This document shows, one piece after another, positions 30,922 through 39,141 of a DNA stretch of 64,000 nt. The translations under genes were made by a program, and so were the position numbers. The notes beneath the pieces were generated by a model. The model had not been told where the DNA came from. It did not search any database and was given only the letters and a program-made list of their open reading frames with translations. How positions within the stretch are numbered: the first letter of the stretch is position 1; each line of letters starts with the position of its first letter. Source of the DNA: JAJRRL01 sp047404195 (GTDB taxonomy: Bacteria > Pseudomonadota > Gammaproteobacteria > JAJRRL01); NCBI GenBank assembly GCA_047404195.1, contig JBDOIU010000003.1, positions 57,156 to 121,155 of the forward strand, in the 5' to 3' direction.

Positions 30922-32697
30922 GTGCTTTCATTCCAAGATGTCAGTATTTCTCGTGGTGGCCGTCTGTTATTTGCAGATGCCTCTTTCACCATCAATCCCG
31001 GTGAAAAAGTCGCCGTTATCGGTGCTAATGGCGCCGGTAAATCAACATTATTGCGACTGTTGACTGGCGCAGAAGAGATTGACTCTGGTCATATGCGTGT
31101 TGATTTCGGCTGTCTCAAATTTGTCTCCCAGCGGACAGAGTTTGCTGCAGATGAAACTGTTCGTGACACGTTGATTTCATTCCTGCCAGATGCAGATAGG
31201 CTGCAAATGGCTTATAAAGTCGACCAGGTTTTGCAAGCACTCTCCTTGGTTGGCGATGAATGCACACAAACGTTATCTGGTGGGTTGCAGCGTCGGGTGG
31301 TGATTGAGGGTGCAATGATGGTAGAGCCTGACTGTTTGCTTTTAGACGAGCCAACAAACCATTTAGATATTTCAACAATCCAAGCGCTTGAAAAGAAGAT
31401 GAGCGCACTTAAGTCAACAATTCTTGTGATTACGCATGATCGTCACTTTCTGCAGGCTATTGCCAATTGTATTCTTTCCATTGATCATGAGGGCATTACA
31501 TTATGGCGAGGTGACTACGAATCCTACTGCCAATTTATTCTTGAAAGAGATGCAGCTAGAGAAAAAGAGTTTGCACTCTTTGATAAGCGGTTGGCGCAAG
31601 AAGAAGTGTGGATACGGCAGGGAATTAAAGCGCGCCGGACTCGTAACGAGGGACGTGTGCGCGCACTCAAGGCGATGCGCCAGCAGGCCAATGAACGAAT
31701 ACAGACTGCCCTTAAGCCAAACTTCTCGGCACAATCTGCTAGCCACAGTGGCAAACAAATTGTGATTGCTGATTCTATTTCGGTAGTACGTGCTGGGAAA
31801 AAACTGGTCGAAGACTTTTCAGCCATCATCACCAGCGGTGAGAAAATTGCATTGATTGGTCCAAATGGTTGTGGGAAGACCAGCTTGTGTCGTGTGCTGT
31901 TGGGTGAGGATGAGCCTGTTTCTGGCCGTGTTAAGCTGGGAACGCATTTAAAGGTAGCCTATTTTGATCAATTGCAAGCATCGCTTGATGAAACACAAAC
32001 GGTTAAGCAGTTAGTTGCTGGCGGTAATGATACAGTTCATATCAATGATTCAGAGCGGCATATTGTGTCATACATGAGTGACTTTGGGTTGTTGTCACAT
32101 CAGGTTAATGCAAAGCTGTCTACGCTTTCTGGTGGGCAAGTAAATCGTGTATTACTAGCAAAGCTTTTAGCTGAGCCGGTTAATTTCCTTGTGCTCGATG
32201 AGCCAACCAACGACTTGGATTTAGATTCATTAGTTTGTCTTGAAGACATGTTATCACAATATAATGGCACTATTTTCTTGATCTCGCATGATCGTTCCCT
32301 GCTCAACCATGTCGCAACCCGCACATGGCATATAGGTAAGGGTGGGCGGGTAACACAGGTAGTTGGTGGTTATGACGAAGCTGAATCGGCAATACAATTG
32401 CTTGAAAGTAAGGAATGTAATAGCAGTTCTACTAAGATTAAATGCGCCTCAGATAATAAGAAAAATGCAAATGAGCAGCACCAGCTACGAAAAGAATATA
32501 ATCGTTTACCTGGATACATTGAGAAAGTGACGAGTGACATTGCTCACTTGCATGATGAAATGGCAGAGGCCAGCTTTTATGAGCAATCAGAGGCCTATCA
32601 GCAGAAGAAGCAGGCGCAGCTGCAAAAGCTCGAAGATAAAGAGAAGCGTTATTATGAGCGCTGGGAAGAGTTGATGGAAATTCTGGATGAATCATAA
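30922..32697 (+). CDS. uup: ABC-F ATPase Uup
   Basis: Soluble twin-ATPase ABC-F protein linked to ribosome function and to suppression of transposon excision. The start is GTG 30922 with AGGAG five bases upstream, giving 591 residues. The first ATPase has GANGAGKST at residues 34-42, LSGGLQRR near 118 and LLLDEPTNHLD near 140. The linker FDKRLAQEEVWIRQGIKARR followed by TRNEGRVRALKAM is nearly identical to E. coli Uup and identifies the subfamily. The second ATPase has GPNGCGKTS near 313 and LDEPTNDLD near 430. A coiled-coil C-terminal domain (about 515-590) completes the Uup pattern. It is a single gene between two oppositely oriented ones. Confidence 0.94.
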   Translation: MLSFQDVSISRGGRLLFADASFTINPGEKVAVIGANGAGKSTLLRLLTGAEEIDSGHMRVDFGCLKFVSQRTEFAADETVRDTLISFLPDADRLQMAYKVDQVLQALSLVGDECTQTLSGGLQRRVVIEGAMMVEPDCLLLDEPTNHLDISTIQALEKKMSALKSTILVITHDRHFLQAIANCILSIDHEGITLWRGDYESYCQFILERDAAREKEFALFDKRLAQEEVWIRQGIKARRTRNEGRVRALKAMRQQANERIQTALKPNFSAQSASHSGKQIVIADSISVVRAGKKLVEDFSAIITSGEKIALIGPNGCGKTSLCRVLLGEDEPVSGRVKLGTHLKVAYFDQLQASLDETQTVKQLVAGGNDTVHINDSERHIVSYMSDFGLLSHQVNAKLSTLSGGQVNRVLLAKLLAEPVNFLVLDEPTNDLDLDSLVCLEDMLSQYNGTIFLISHDRSLLNHVATRTWHIGKGGRVTQVVGGYDEAESAIQLLESKECNSSSTKIKCASDNKKNANEQHQLRKEYNRLPGYIEKVTSDIAHLHDEMAEASFYEQSEAYQQKKQAQLQKLEDKEKRYYERWEELMEILDES

Positions 32698-32747
32698 ACG
32701 GTTGCGATTGAAATATTTATTAGATGTTTGGATGAAAGTGTATTTCA

Positions 32748-34334
32748 TTACATATTAACGTAGTTTGGTCCGCTGCCACCCTCTGCTGGTGTCCACTCGA
32801 TATTTTGTCCAGGGTCTTTAATGCTGCAGCATTTGCAGTGAATACAATTTTGAGCGTTGATTTGCAGTTGATGCTGGTCATTCTTTTTCAAGTCAACGTA
32901 TTCGTAAACGCCAGCAGGGCAGTAAAACTGTTCAGGCCCAGAAAGCTGCGCCCAATTAAGCACTGCAGTGCGCTCTGGATGATGATTAATAAGGTGGGGA
33001 GGTGCATCGTGACGGTGGAATGTGTGGCTATGGTTAAGCATTTTTAAGCGTCTATGTCCGACCACTGCCTTAGGATTGTTTTTTGTAGTTCGCTTAAATT
33101 GTTGGTGGTCACGTTTTTTTAAATTGAATGTCCATGGGGCTTTTCCTTGAAGTAAGCCTTGGTCTATTGCGCTGTATATCAAGCCCGGGATACAGCCCCA
33201 TCGAAAGCTGGGTCTGACATTGCGAGCTTGGTAGAGCGCTTTGCCTGTTGAGGATTTTTTGAGAAGCGCTGTAAACTGAGTTTTTTTTCTCATGGCATCT
33301 GCACACAGTTGGCCGGCCTTAAGAGCATGTTGCACGCCTTTTATTTTTGCCGTATCGACCAGGCCAGCGCTGCAGCCAATAATAAATCCCCCAGGGAAGT
33401 CGCAGTTTGGTAGTGCTTGCCATCCGCCTTCTGCGATAGTGCGTGCACCATAACCAATGCAGTTGCCATTAGCGAGAAGTGGTGCAATTAAGGGGTGTTC
33501 TTTTAGAGATTGAAGGCTGTCAAAGGGATTGAATGTTGTTCTTTTATAATCTAGCGCACTGATCATACCCAGCAGAATTTCGCCGTGTTGTGTCTGATAA
33601 CAAAAACCCCCGCCATATTGTGACAGTGGGGTTGGCCAGCCCAGCGTATGTATGACTGTGCCTGGGGTGATGGCATCTAGTGGGACTTGCCATTTTTCTT
33701 TGATACCGAGCGCATATGTTGCCACGCCAGTTGTGTCCTTGCGTAAATTGAAGTGATCAATGATTTTTTCTGCTAGATAGCCATAGCAGCCTTCTGAGAT
33801 GATAACTGTTTTAGCTTGTATGTTAATGCCATTCTGGTATTGCTTTGTGTGCTGTCCCTCTTTATCTAACCCATGTTCGCCAGTTTTGATACCAATAACA
33901 CGATCTTTGTTTTCAGACCATAAAATGTTACTGGCAGTGAAGCCGGGAAATATTTGCACCCCCAGGCTTTCTGCATATTTACCAAGATGTTGGCACAGCT
34001 CACCAAGGCTGATGATGATATTGTTGTGATTAGATAAGCGTTTTGGTATGGGTAGCTTAAAATGGCTCTTTTTTGTTAAAAAAAGCGTTTCATCGACCTT
34101 AACAGCAGTGTGACGTAGGCAGTCTTGCCAATTGGGGAGTACCTCGTTAAGAGTGTCTGTTTCAATAACAGCACCTGACAGTGAGTGCCCACCAATGTGA
34201 GCTGCTTTCTCGATAACAATAATCTCTTGCGCACCATCCGCTTGCTTCGTATGTTTGGCAATATTAATTGCGGCACTGAGTCCCGCTGGGCCAGCACCCA
34301 CAATCAGCACATCGCAGTTCAGCAGTTCAGACAC
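32748..34334 (-). CDS. Electron transfer flavoprotein-ubiquinone oxidoreductase
   Basis: Membrane-associated FAD/[4Fe-4S] enzyme passing electrons from acyl-CoA dehydrogenases, through ETF, to ubiquinone. The FAD-binding motif IVGAGPAGLSAA lies at residues 11-22 and GGHSLSGAVIE near 49. The C-terminal ferredoxin-like region has CPAGVYEYVD and the cluster CIHCKCCSIKDP near 497-508, then QNIEW and EGGSGPNY, all diagnostic. At 528 residues it is slightly short of typical (about 545). A GTG start follows GGAGG. The etfAB genes are not in the window. It fits functionally with the thiolase/FadJ-like pair at 37864-41228. Confidence 0.95.
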   Translation of the reverse strand: MSELLNCDVLIVGAGPAGLSAAINIAKHTKQADGAQEIIVIEKAAHIGGHSLSGAVIETDTLNEVLPNWQDCLRHTAVKVDETLFLTKKSHFKLPIPKRLSNHNNIIISLGELCQHLGKYAESLGVQIFPGFTASNILWSENKDRVIGIKTGEHGLDKEGQHTKQYQNGINIQAKTVIISEGCYGYLAEKIIDHFNLRKDTTGVATYALGIKEKWQVPLDAITPGTVIHTLGWPTPLSQYGGGFCYQTQHGEILLGMISALDYKRTTFNPFDSLQSLKEHPLIAPLLANGNCIGYGARTIAEGGWQALPNCDFPGGFIIGCSAGLVDTAKIKGVQHALKAGQLCADAMRKKTQFTALLKKSSTGKALYQARNVRPSFRWGCIPGLIYSAIDQGLLQGKAPWTFNLKKRDHQQFKRTTKNNPKAVVGHRRLKMLNHSHTFHRHDAPPHLINHHPERTAVLNWAQLSGPEQFYCPAGVYEYVDLKKNDQHQLQINAQNCIHCKCCSIKDPGQNIEWTPAEGGSGPNYVNM

Positions 34335-34402
34335 AAAGCCTCCATTATGTTGAGTAATAAGAGAACTATAGCATTTTTAGTGCGTTGGCTTCTGTGAATC
34401 GT

Positions 34403-36028
34403 TTACTCTTCTGGCACATCCACTGGTTTACCAGTCGAAATTTCTTCTTCGAGGCGTTTCAGAGTATTCCTAACATGTGAATCCTTTGCACGATATTTAA
34501 CTGCTAGCGACAATGAAGCGATTGATAACAGCCCAATCAAGATGAAGTCATCGCCAAATGGGATTATGTTCTTACCACCATTGTAGGCGCCATAGTATGA
34601 GATAAGGCTCAGTCCTACCAAGTATGGCCAAATCCATGTCGAAGCACGCCAATTCATAATGATATGACGTGGACGGTCAGAGAAAATACGGTAGACGATG
34701 AAGAGAATGAAAGAAATGAATAGGCATAAGCCAAGTTTTGAAACAATTTCCCAGCCAGTCCAGTAAACGATCAATGTGCAGATATAAAAGGCGATAAAGC
34801 ACCATGCTTTGGCAAATGGCAATTTAAAACTTCTTTCTTTGTTGGGTAGTTGATGTCTCAATGTCAGGCAGCATATCGGGCCAGTCACATAGGATAGCGC
34901 AATCATGGACGACATGAACTCTGCCATCGCTAGCCAACCGTGAAAGGGTAGAAAAAAGGTCATACCAATGATGAAGTTAACCAAAACAGCTTTGGCCGGC
35001 ATACCATGTGGATTCACTTCGGATAGAAATTTAGGCAACTGTTTGTTTGTACTCATGCCGTATAGGATGCGTGAAGCGCTGGTACTATAGACTAGTGCTG
35101 CTGCCCCAGTTGAGATGAGGGCGCCAATATATAGCATGATGGATGCATAATTTGCTTTGTAGTGTTGTAGTAACCCAGCAAGTGGTCCAGCATCACCACT
35201 GAAGTGTAAATTATTCCATCCTGCGCTCAATGAGGCTTGCGGCAATGCGGATATAAAGCCAACTTGTAGAAAAATGTAAACGATTAGTACGACAACCAAG
35301 CTACCGACAATACCAATAAATATGCTTTTGCTGGGATTCTTTGTTTCCCCTGCTAGCTCAACAGCTTGTTTGAAACCATTGAAAGCAAAGATAATGCCAC
35401 CACTGGCAACAGCGCTGAATACACCTTTCCAGCCAAAGGGAAGCATGCCGCCTATGGTAGGGTTGTGAAAGTTATGTGGTTGATAGGCTAGGGCAACTAA
35501 GATAATAGCGGTTGCTACGGGGATTAATATCTTCCAAAAAGAAAACCAGTTATTGATGCGTGTGATCAATCTAATAGAGTACGTATTCATGATGGAGAAA
35601 AATGCCATCAAGGCTGTTGCTGTTGCAAAGCCTGTTAAGCTGAGTGTGTGTACCTGCGGTTTGAGTAGCTGTGGCCAATACGTTGCTGCGTATTGTAAGA
35701 GCGCCTGTGTTTCGATGGCAGGTGCTGTCATGACGGCAAACCAGGTTATCCAGCCGAAGAACAAACTATTAAAGGTACCATGAGTGAGTTGCGGGAAGCG
35801 CGTACTACCACCAGTAATCGGTAACATGGTTGTCACTTCCGCATATGTGAGAGCGACCATGATGACTAATAAACCACCAAATAACCAGGCAAAAATGGAG
35901 GCTGGCCCGGCAATTCTACCAACATAAAGCGCACTGAAAAGAAAACCGGAGCCTATCATGGCGCTAATAGCAGACATCATCAATCCAACTGGACCGATAC
36001 TTCGCTTGTAAGTGTGCTGTGAGGCCAT
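34403..36028 (-). CDS. APC-family amino-acid permease
   Basis: Twelve-helix inner-membrane transporter of the amino acid-polyamine-organocation superfamily. The N-terminus has the unwound-helix-1 motif SAMIGSGFLFS near residues 20-30, and GGIIFAFNGFKQAVELAGETKNP near 213-235 is the helix-6 region, so substrate and ion sites look intact. At 541 residues it is longer than most amino-acid permeases, with a C-terminal cytoplasmic extension (KRLEEEISTGKPVDVPEE). The start follows AAGGAG. Substrate cannot be read from sequence; such permeases are numerous in amino-acid-dependent intracellular bacteria. It is divergent from the aminopeptidase gene. Confidence 0.92.
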   Translation of the reverse strand: MASQHTYKRSIGPVGLMMSAISAMIGSGFLFSALYVGRIAGPASIFAWLFGGLLVIMVALTYAEVTTMLPITGGSTRFPQLTHGTFNSLFFGWITWFAVMTAPAIETQALLQYAATYWPQLLKPQVHTLSLTGFATATALMAFFSIMNTYSIRLITRINNWFSFWKILIPVATAIILVALAYQPHNFHNPTIGGMLPFGWKGVFSAVASGGIIFAFNGFKQAVELAGETKNPSKSIFIGIVGSLVVVLIVYIFLQVGFISALPQASLSAGWNNLHFSGDAGPLAGLLQHYKANYASIMLYIGALISTGAAALVYSTSASRILYGMSTNKQLPKFLSEVNPHGMPAKAVLVNFIIGMTFFLPFHGWLAMAEFMSSMIALSYVTGPICCLTLRHQLPNKERSFKLPFAKAWCFIAFYICTLIVYWTGWEIVSKLGLCLFISFILFIVYRIFSDRPRHIIMNWRASTWIWPYLVGLSLISYYGAYNGGKNIIPFGDDFILIGLLSIASLSLAVKYRAKDSHVRNTLKRLEEEISTGKPVDVPEE

Positions 36029-36183
36029 AAATCTCCTTGTGCAAGAAAGGCATACATACTCGTTACAGTTGTCTCGATGCCAATCATTCGCTTTGATTAA
36101 AGTCTGACAGTCTACCTGCTTTGCTACACATGATCAAATCAATGCAGTTTAGCTCAAAAAAATACATTTAGAGTGTTTATTAT

Positions 36184-36206
36184 GCACAAAAATACGCTTT
36201 TTGTGC
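36184..36206. repeat. 9-bp inverted repeat in a divergent promoter gap
   Basis: GCACAAAAA (36184-36192) and TTTTTGTGC (36198-36206) are exact complements around a 5-nt loop. The repeat sits between the divergent permease and aminopeptidase genes, so it cannot terminate either. An operator for a dimeric regulator is a possibility. Confidence 0.45.
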
Positions 36207-36276
36207 TCTAGACGTGTTTATCTTAAAAAAAAAGTTATACATTGGCTGCATGACCTTAACGCATTTGGGAGGATAT

Positions 36277-37683
36277 ATGATTGATTTTGATGCATTATTT
36301 TACACTGATGTGGCGCAGCAACAGTCTTCAGTACCTGTTTTTTGTTTGGCTGCTGATGATTTGCCTGAATTTTCTCAGGGTTTGAGTGCGGTTGAGCAAT
36401 CATGGCTCTCCCAGCTTTCATTTGATGCCAGTGCTGGCACGGTTTGCTTGATACCATCATCAGATGGTCAGTCCCTGAGCAAGGTTTTATTTGGTTATGA
36501 TGTACGTTCGTCTGAGGCACAATTGGGTAAGTTGTATCACAAGCTACCAAATGGCGACTACGAGTTAAAGCCGATGTTATCAGTTAGTCTTAATATGGCT
36601 ACTGCGCTGTATCAATTGGCTGTTGCCGCATACCGCTTTACATCCAAGATCGCTGATTCAACTGACAGTCATCATGTGCGTTGGTATTCCACTTCTGATG
36701 TTGATCATCAGGCTCTGAAAGTTGCTGTCCAGGCTATGAGCATGGCACGAGATTTGGTTAATACTCCACCAAATCATTTGTTGTCTGAGGACCTTGCTAA
36801 ACATATCGAAGCTTTAGCCAATCAATTTTCAGCCACATTCAGTTCTCATCGAGGTGAAGCATTACTCAGTGCTGGCTACGAAGCAACGCATGCTGTAGGT
36901 CGCGCTGGTGAACAGTTACCTTGCATGACAGAGTTTACCTGGGGTGATGAAGCCCATCCAAAGCTCACATTGGTTGGCAAGGGTGTCATATTTGATAGTG
37001 GAGGGCTGTCAATTAAGCCGTCTAAGTCGATGGAGACAATGAAAAAGGATATGGGCGGCGCTGCACATGTGATTGCTTTGGCATATATGATCATGAGTCA
37101 TGCGTTGCCAGTGCATTTGCGTGTGATTATTCCTTGTGTTGAGAATGCTATTGGGCAATCATGCTACCGCGTAGGTGATGTGTTGACCTACAACGATGGC
37201 TCGACTGTGGAAGTGACTAATACGGATGCTGAAGGTCGTCTTATTTTGGCCGATGCTCTTTTGATGGCGTGTCGCGACGAGCAGCCAGACTTACTGATCG
37301 ACTTTGCAACATTAACGGGTGCCGCACGCGTTGCCGTTGGGAATGATGTTGGGGCGTACTTTACAGATGATGATGCATTAGCGCAGTCACTGCAGGTGCA
37401 ATCACATGCCTTGGCAGATCCATTATGGCGTTTACCACTGTATTTGCCGTATCTTCAGGCAATGGACAGTCAGATCGCTGATCTCAAGAATGCTGCCTCA
37501 ACCGGTTATGGTGGCGCGACCACTGCAGCTTTGTTCTTACAGCACTTTGTTCCTGAGGCCGTTACATGGTTGCATTTTGATGTTTCAGCCTGGTCTGATC
37601 ATAGTCGTACAGGTCAGCAAATTGGTGGTGCTGTGCAAGGGTTGAGAGCAATGTATGCAGTGATCGCGCAGCGTTTTGCATAG
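36277..37683 (+). CDS. Leucyl aminopeptidase family protein (M17)
   Basis: Cytosolic di-metal aminopeptidase of the PepA/PepB family, releasing N-terminal residues from peptides. ATG 36277 follows GGGAGG with good spacing; an open frame upstream from 36214 lacks a site. In the 468-residue product the metal and catalytic residues are K235 and D240 in GKGVIFDSGGLSIKPS, and D317, E319 and R321 in NTDAEGR. MKKDMGGAA follows the first motif. It belongs to the shorter M17 group (about 460 residues) with a divergent N-terminal domain rather than to canonical PepA (about 500). Its stop codon lies in a 17-bp tandem repeat. Confidence 0.93.
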   Translation: MIDFDALFYTDVAQQQSSVPVFCLAADDLPEFSQGLSAVEQSWLSQLSFDASAGTVCLIPSSDGQSLSKVLFGYDVRSSEAQLGKLYHKLPNGDYELKPMLSVSLNMATALYQLAVAAYRFTSKIADSTDSHHVRWYSTSDVDHQALKVAVQAMSMARDLVNTPPNHLLSEDLAKHIEALANQFSATFSSHRGEALLSAGYEATHAVGRAGEQLPCMTEFTWGDEAHPKLTLVGKGVIFDSGGLSIKPSKSMETMKKDMGGAAHVIALAYMIMSHALPVHLRVIIPCVENAIGQSCYRVGDVLTYNDGSTVEVTNTDAEGRLILADALLMACRDEQPDLLIDFATLTGAARVAVGNDVGAYFTDDDALAQSLQVQSHALADPLWRLPLYLPYLQAMDSQIADLKNAASTGYGGATTAALFLQHFVPEAVTWLHFDVSAWSDHSRTGQQIGGAVQGLRAMYAVIAQRFA

Positions 37684-37706
37684 ACTCTAGTTTTGCATAG
37701 ACTCTA
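37673..37706. repeat. Perfect 17-bp tandem duplication at a gene end
   Basis: GTTTTGCATAGACTCTA occurs twice back to back (37673-37689 and 37690-37706). The first copy contains the aminopeptidase stop TAG (37681-37683), so the duplication leaves the protein unchanged. Confidence 0.93.
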
Positions 37707-37863
37707 AAGGGCACAGCTGTTTCAGGTGTCTGTTATGGTCAATCTCTGGCGGATGTATCAGAATATGTTGCTAGCGCCAGCATTGCTTGTGATTGGCATG
37801 ACATGGGTGCGAGCGCTGTGTCAACCTGATTGTATAACAGCGCATGAATTGGAGGCTGATAAA

Positions 37864-39141
37864 ATGAGCATATCACAACAGGATGTGTACGTCGTTGATG
37901 GAGCACGCACACCTTTTTTGAAGGCGCGTGGTAGACCGGGTGTCTTTGCAGCTTCGGATTTAGCATGTGTGGCATCAACAGCGGTTTTGTCGCGACAGTC
38001 TATATCTTTGTCAGATATCGATGAGGTGATATTGGGCTGCATGATGCCAAGTGAAAATGAGGCGAATATTGCCAGATTAGTTGCATTACGGCTAGGCTGT
38101 GATGTGACAACACCTGCATGGACTGTACAGCGAAATTGTGGCTCGGGTATGCAGGCTTTGGACAGTGCTTACCAGCGTATTGCATCGGGTCACAGTCAGT
38201 GTGTTTTGGCAGGTGGTACAGAGGCAATGAGTCGCGCACCTTTTTTGTGGCGCCCTGAATTAATGCACTGGTTTGCTGATCTCCGCGCAGCGAAAACAAT
38301 GACTAAAAAATTACAATGTATGACTCGACTTAAAGCGCGTTACTTGCGACCAATCGTCGCATTACTGAAGGGGCTTTGCGATCCCAGTGTGGCAATGAAT
38401 ATGGGGCAAACTGCTGAACTGATTTCGCACGAGCAGGGTATTTCACGTGAAGCAATGGATTATTTTGCAGTGCAGAGTCATCAGCGACTGGCATCTGCTA
38501 TCGAGCAGGATCTTTTGGCGGAAGTGGTACCGCTTATAACGTCATCTGGGCAGGCACATCATCGTGATGATGGCGTGCGACCAGATAGCTCGCTAGAGGC
38601 ATTGTCTCGGCTCAAGCCAATTTTTGAGTCGCCATTTGGTTGTGTGACAGCAGGTAACAGTTCACAGGTAACAGATGGTGCGGCCATGTGTTTGCTGGCA
38701 AGCGCTGATTTTGTGGCCAAGCATGATCTGCAGGTGTTGGGAAAAATTCGTGGTTGTGATTGGGCAGCAGGCCCCCCAGAAAAAATGGGTCTAGGGCCAG
38801 TGTGGTCTAGTCAACGCTTGCTACAGCAGCACGGAATGCGCAGCAGTGATATTGATTTTTGGGAGATAAACGAGGCATTCGCTGGGCAAGTGCTGTCTTG
38901 CTTGTCTGAGTCTCAATTTGAGAACCGATCAGGCCAGCCGCTCTCAGAGAACCTCAGTACCGTGAACATTCATGGCGGTGCTATTGCATGTGGCCATCCT
39001 GTTGGCGCGTCTGGTGCAAGAATTGTATTGCATTTACTACATGTGCTAGCAAAGCATGATGCACAGCTTGGTGTTGCTACATTGTGTGTTGGTGGTGGCC
39101 AAGGTGGTGCCATGTTGCTCGAGAGAGGGGGTGTTAGATGA
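37864..39141 (+). CDS. fadI: Acetyl-CoA acyltransferase (thiolase, FadI-like)
   Basis: Thiolase that cleaves 3-ketoacyl-CoA in the last step of beta-oxidation. ATG 37864 follows GGAGG with eight-base spacing and begins MSISQQDVYVVDGARTPF; 46 extra in-frame codons upstream look unrelated. In the 425-residue product the acylated cysteine is C92 (NCGSGMQALD), followed by GGTEAMSRAPF, NEAFAGQVL, GHPVGASGARI and the second active-site cysteine in CVGGGQGGAM. Length and the partner gene suggest FadI rather than FadA. It overlaps the next gene by four bases (ATGA), so the two form an operon. Confidence 0.92.
   Translation: MSISQQDVYVVDGARTPFLKARGRPGVFAASDLACVASTAVLSRQSISLSDIDEVILGCMMPSENEANIARLVALRLGCDVTTPAWTVQRNCGSGMQALDSAYQRIASGHSQCVLAGGTEAMSRAPFLWRPELMHWFADLRAAKTMTKKLQCMTRLKARYLRPIVALLKGLCDPSVAMNMGQTAELISHEQGISREAMDYFAVQSHQRLASAIEQDLLAEVVPLITSSGQAHHRDDGVRPDSSLEALSRLKPIFESPFGCVTAGNSSQVTDGAAMCLLASADFVAKHDLQVLGKIRGCDWAAGPPEKMGLGPVWSSQRLLQQHGMRSSDIDFWEINEAFAGQVLSCLSESQFENRSGQPLSENLSTVNIHGGAIACGHPVGASGARIVLHLLHVLAKHDAQLGVATLCVGGGQGGAMLLERGGVR

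Noticed and set aside
37726..37863. 46 extra codons before the thiolase
   Set aside because: No thiolase similarity, and a strong ribosome site lies just before ATG 37864.
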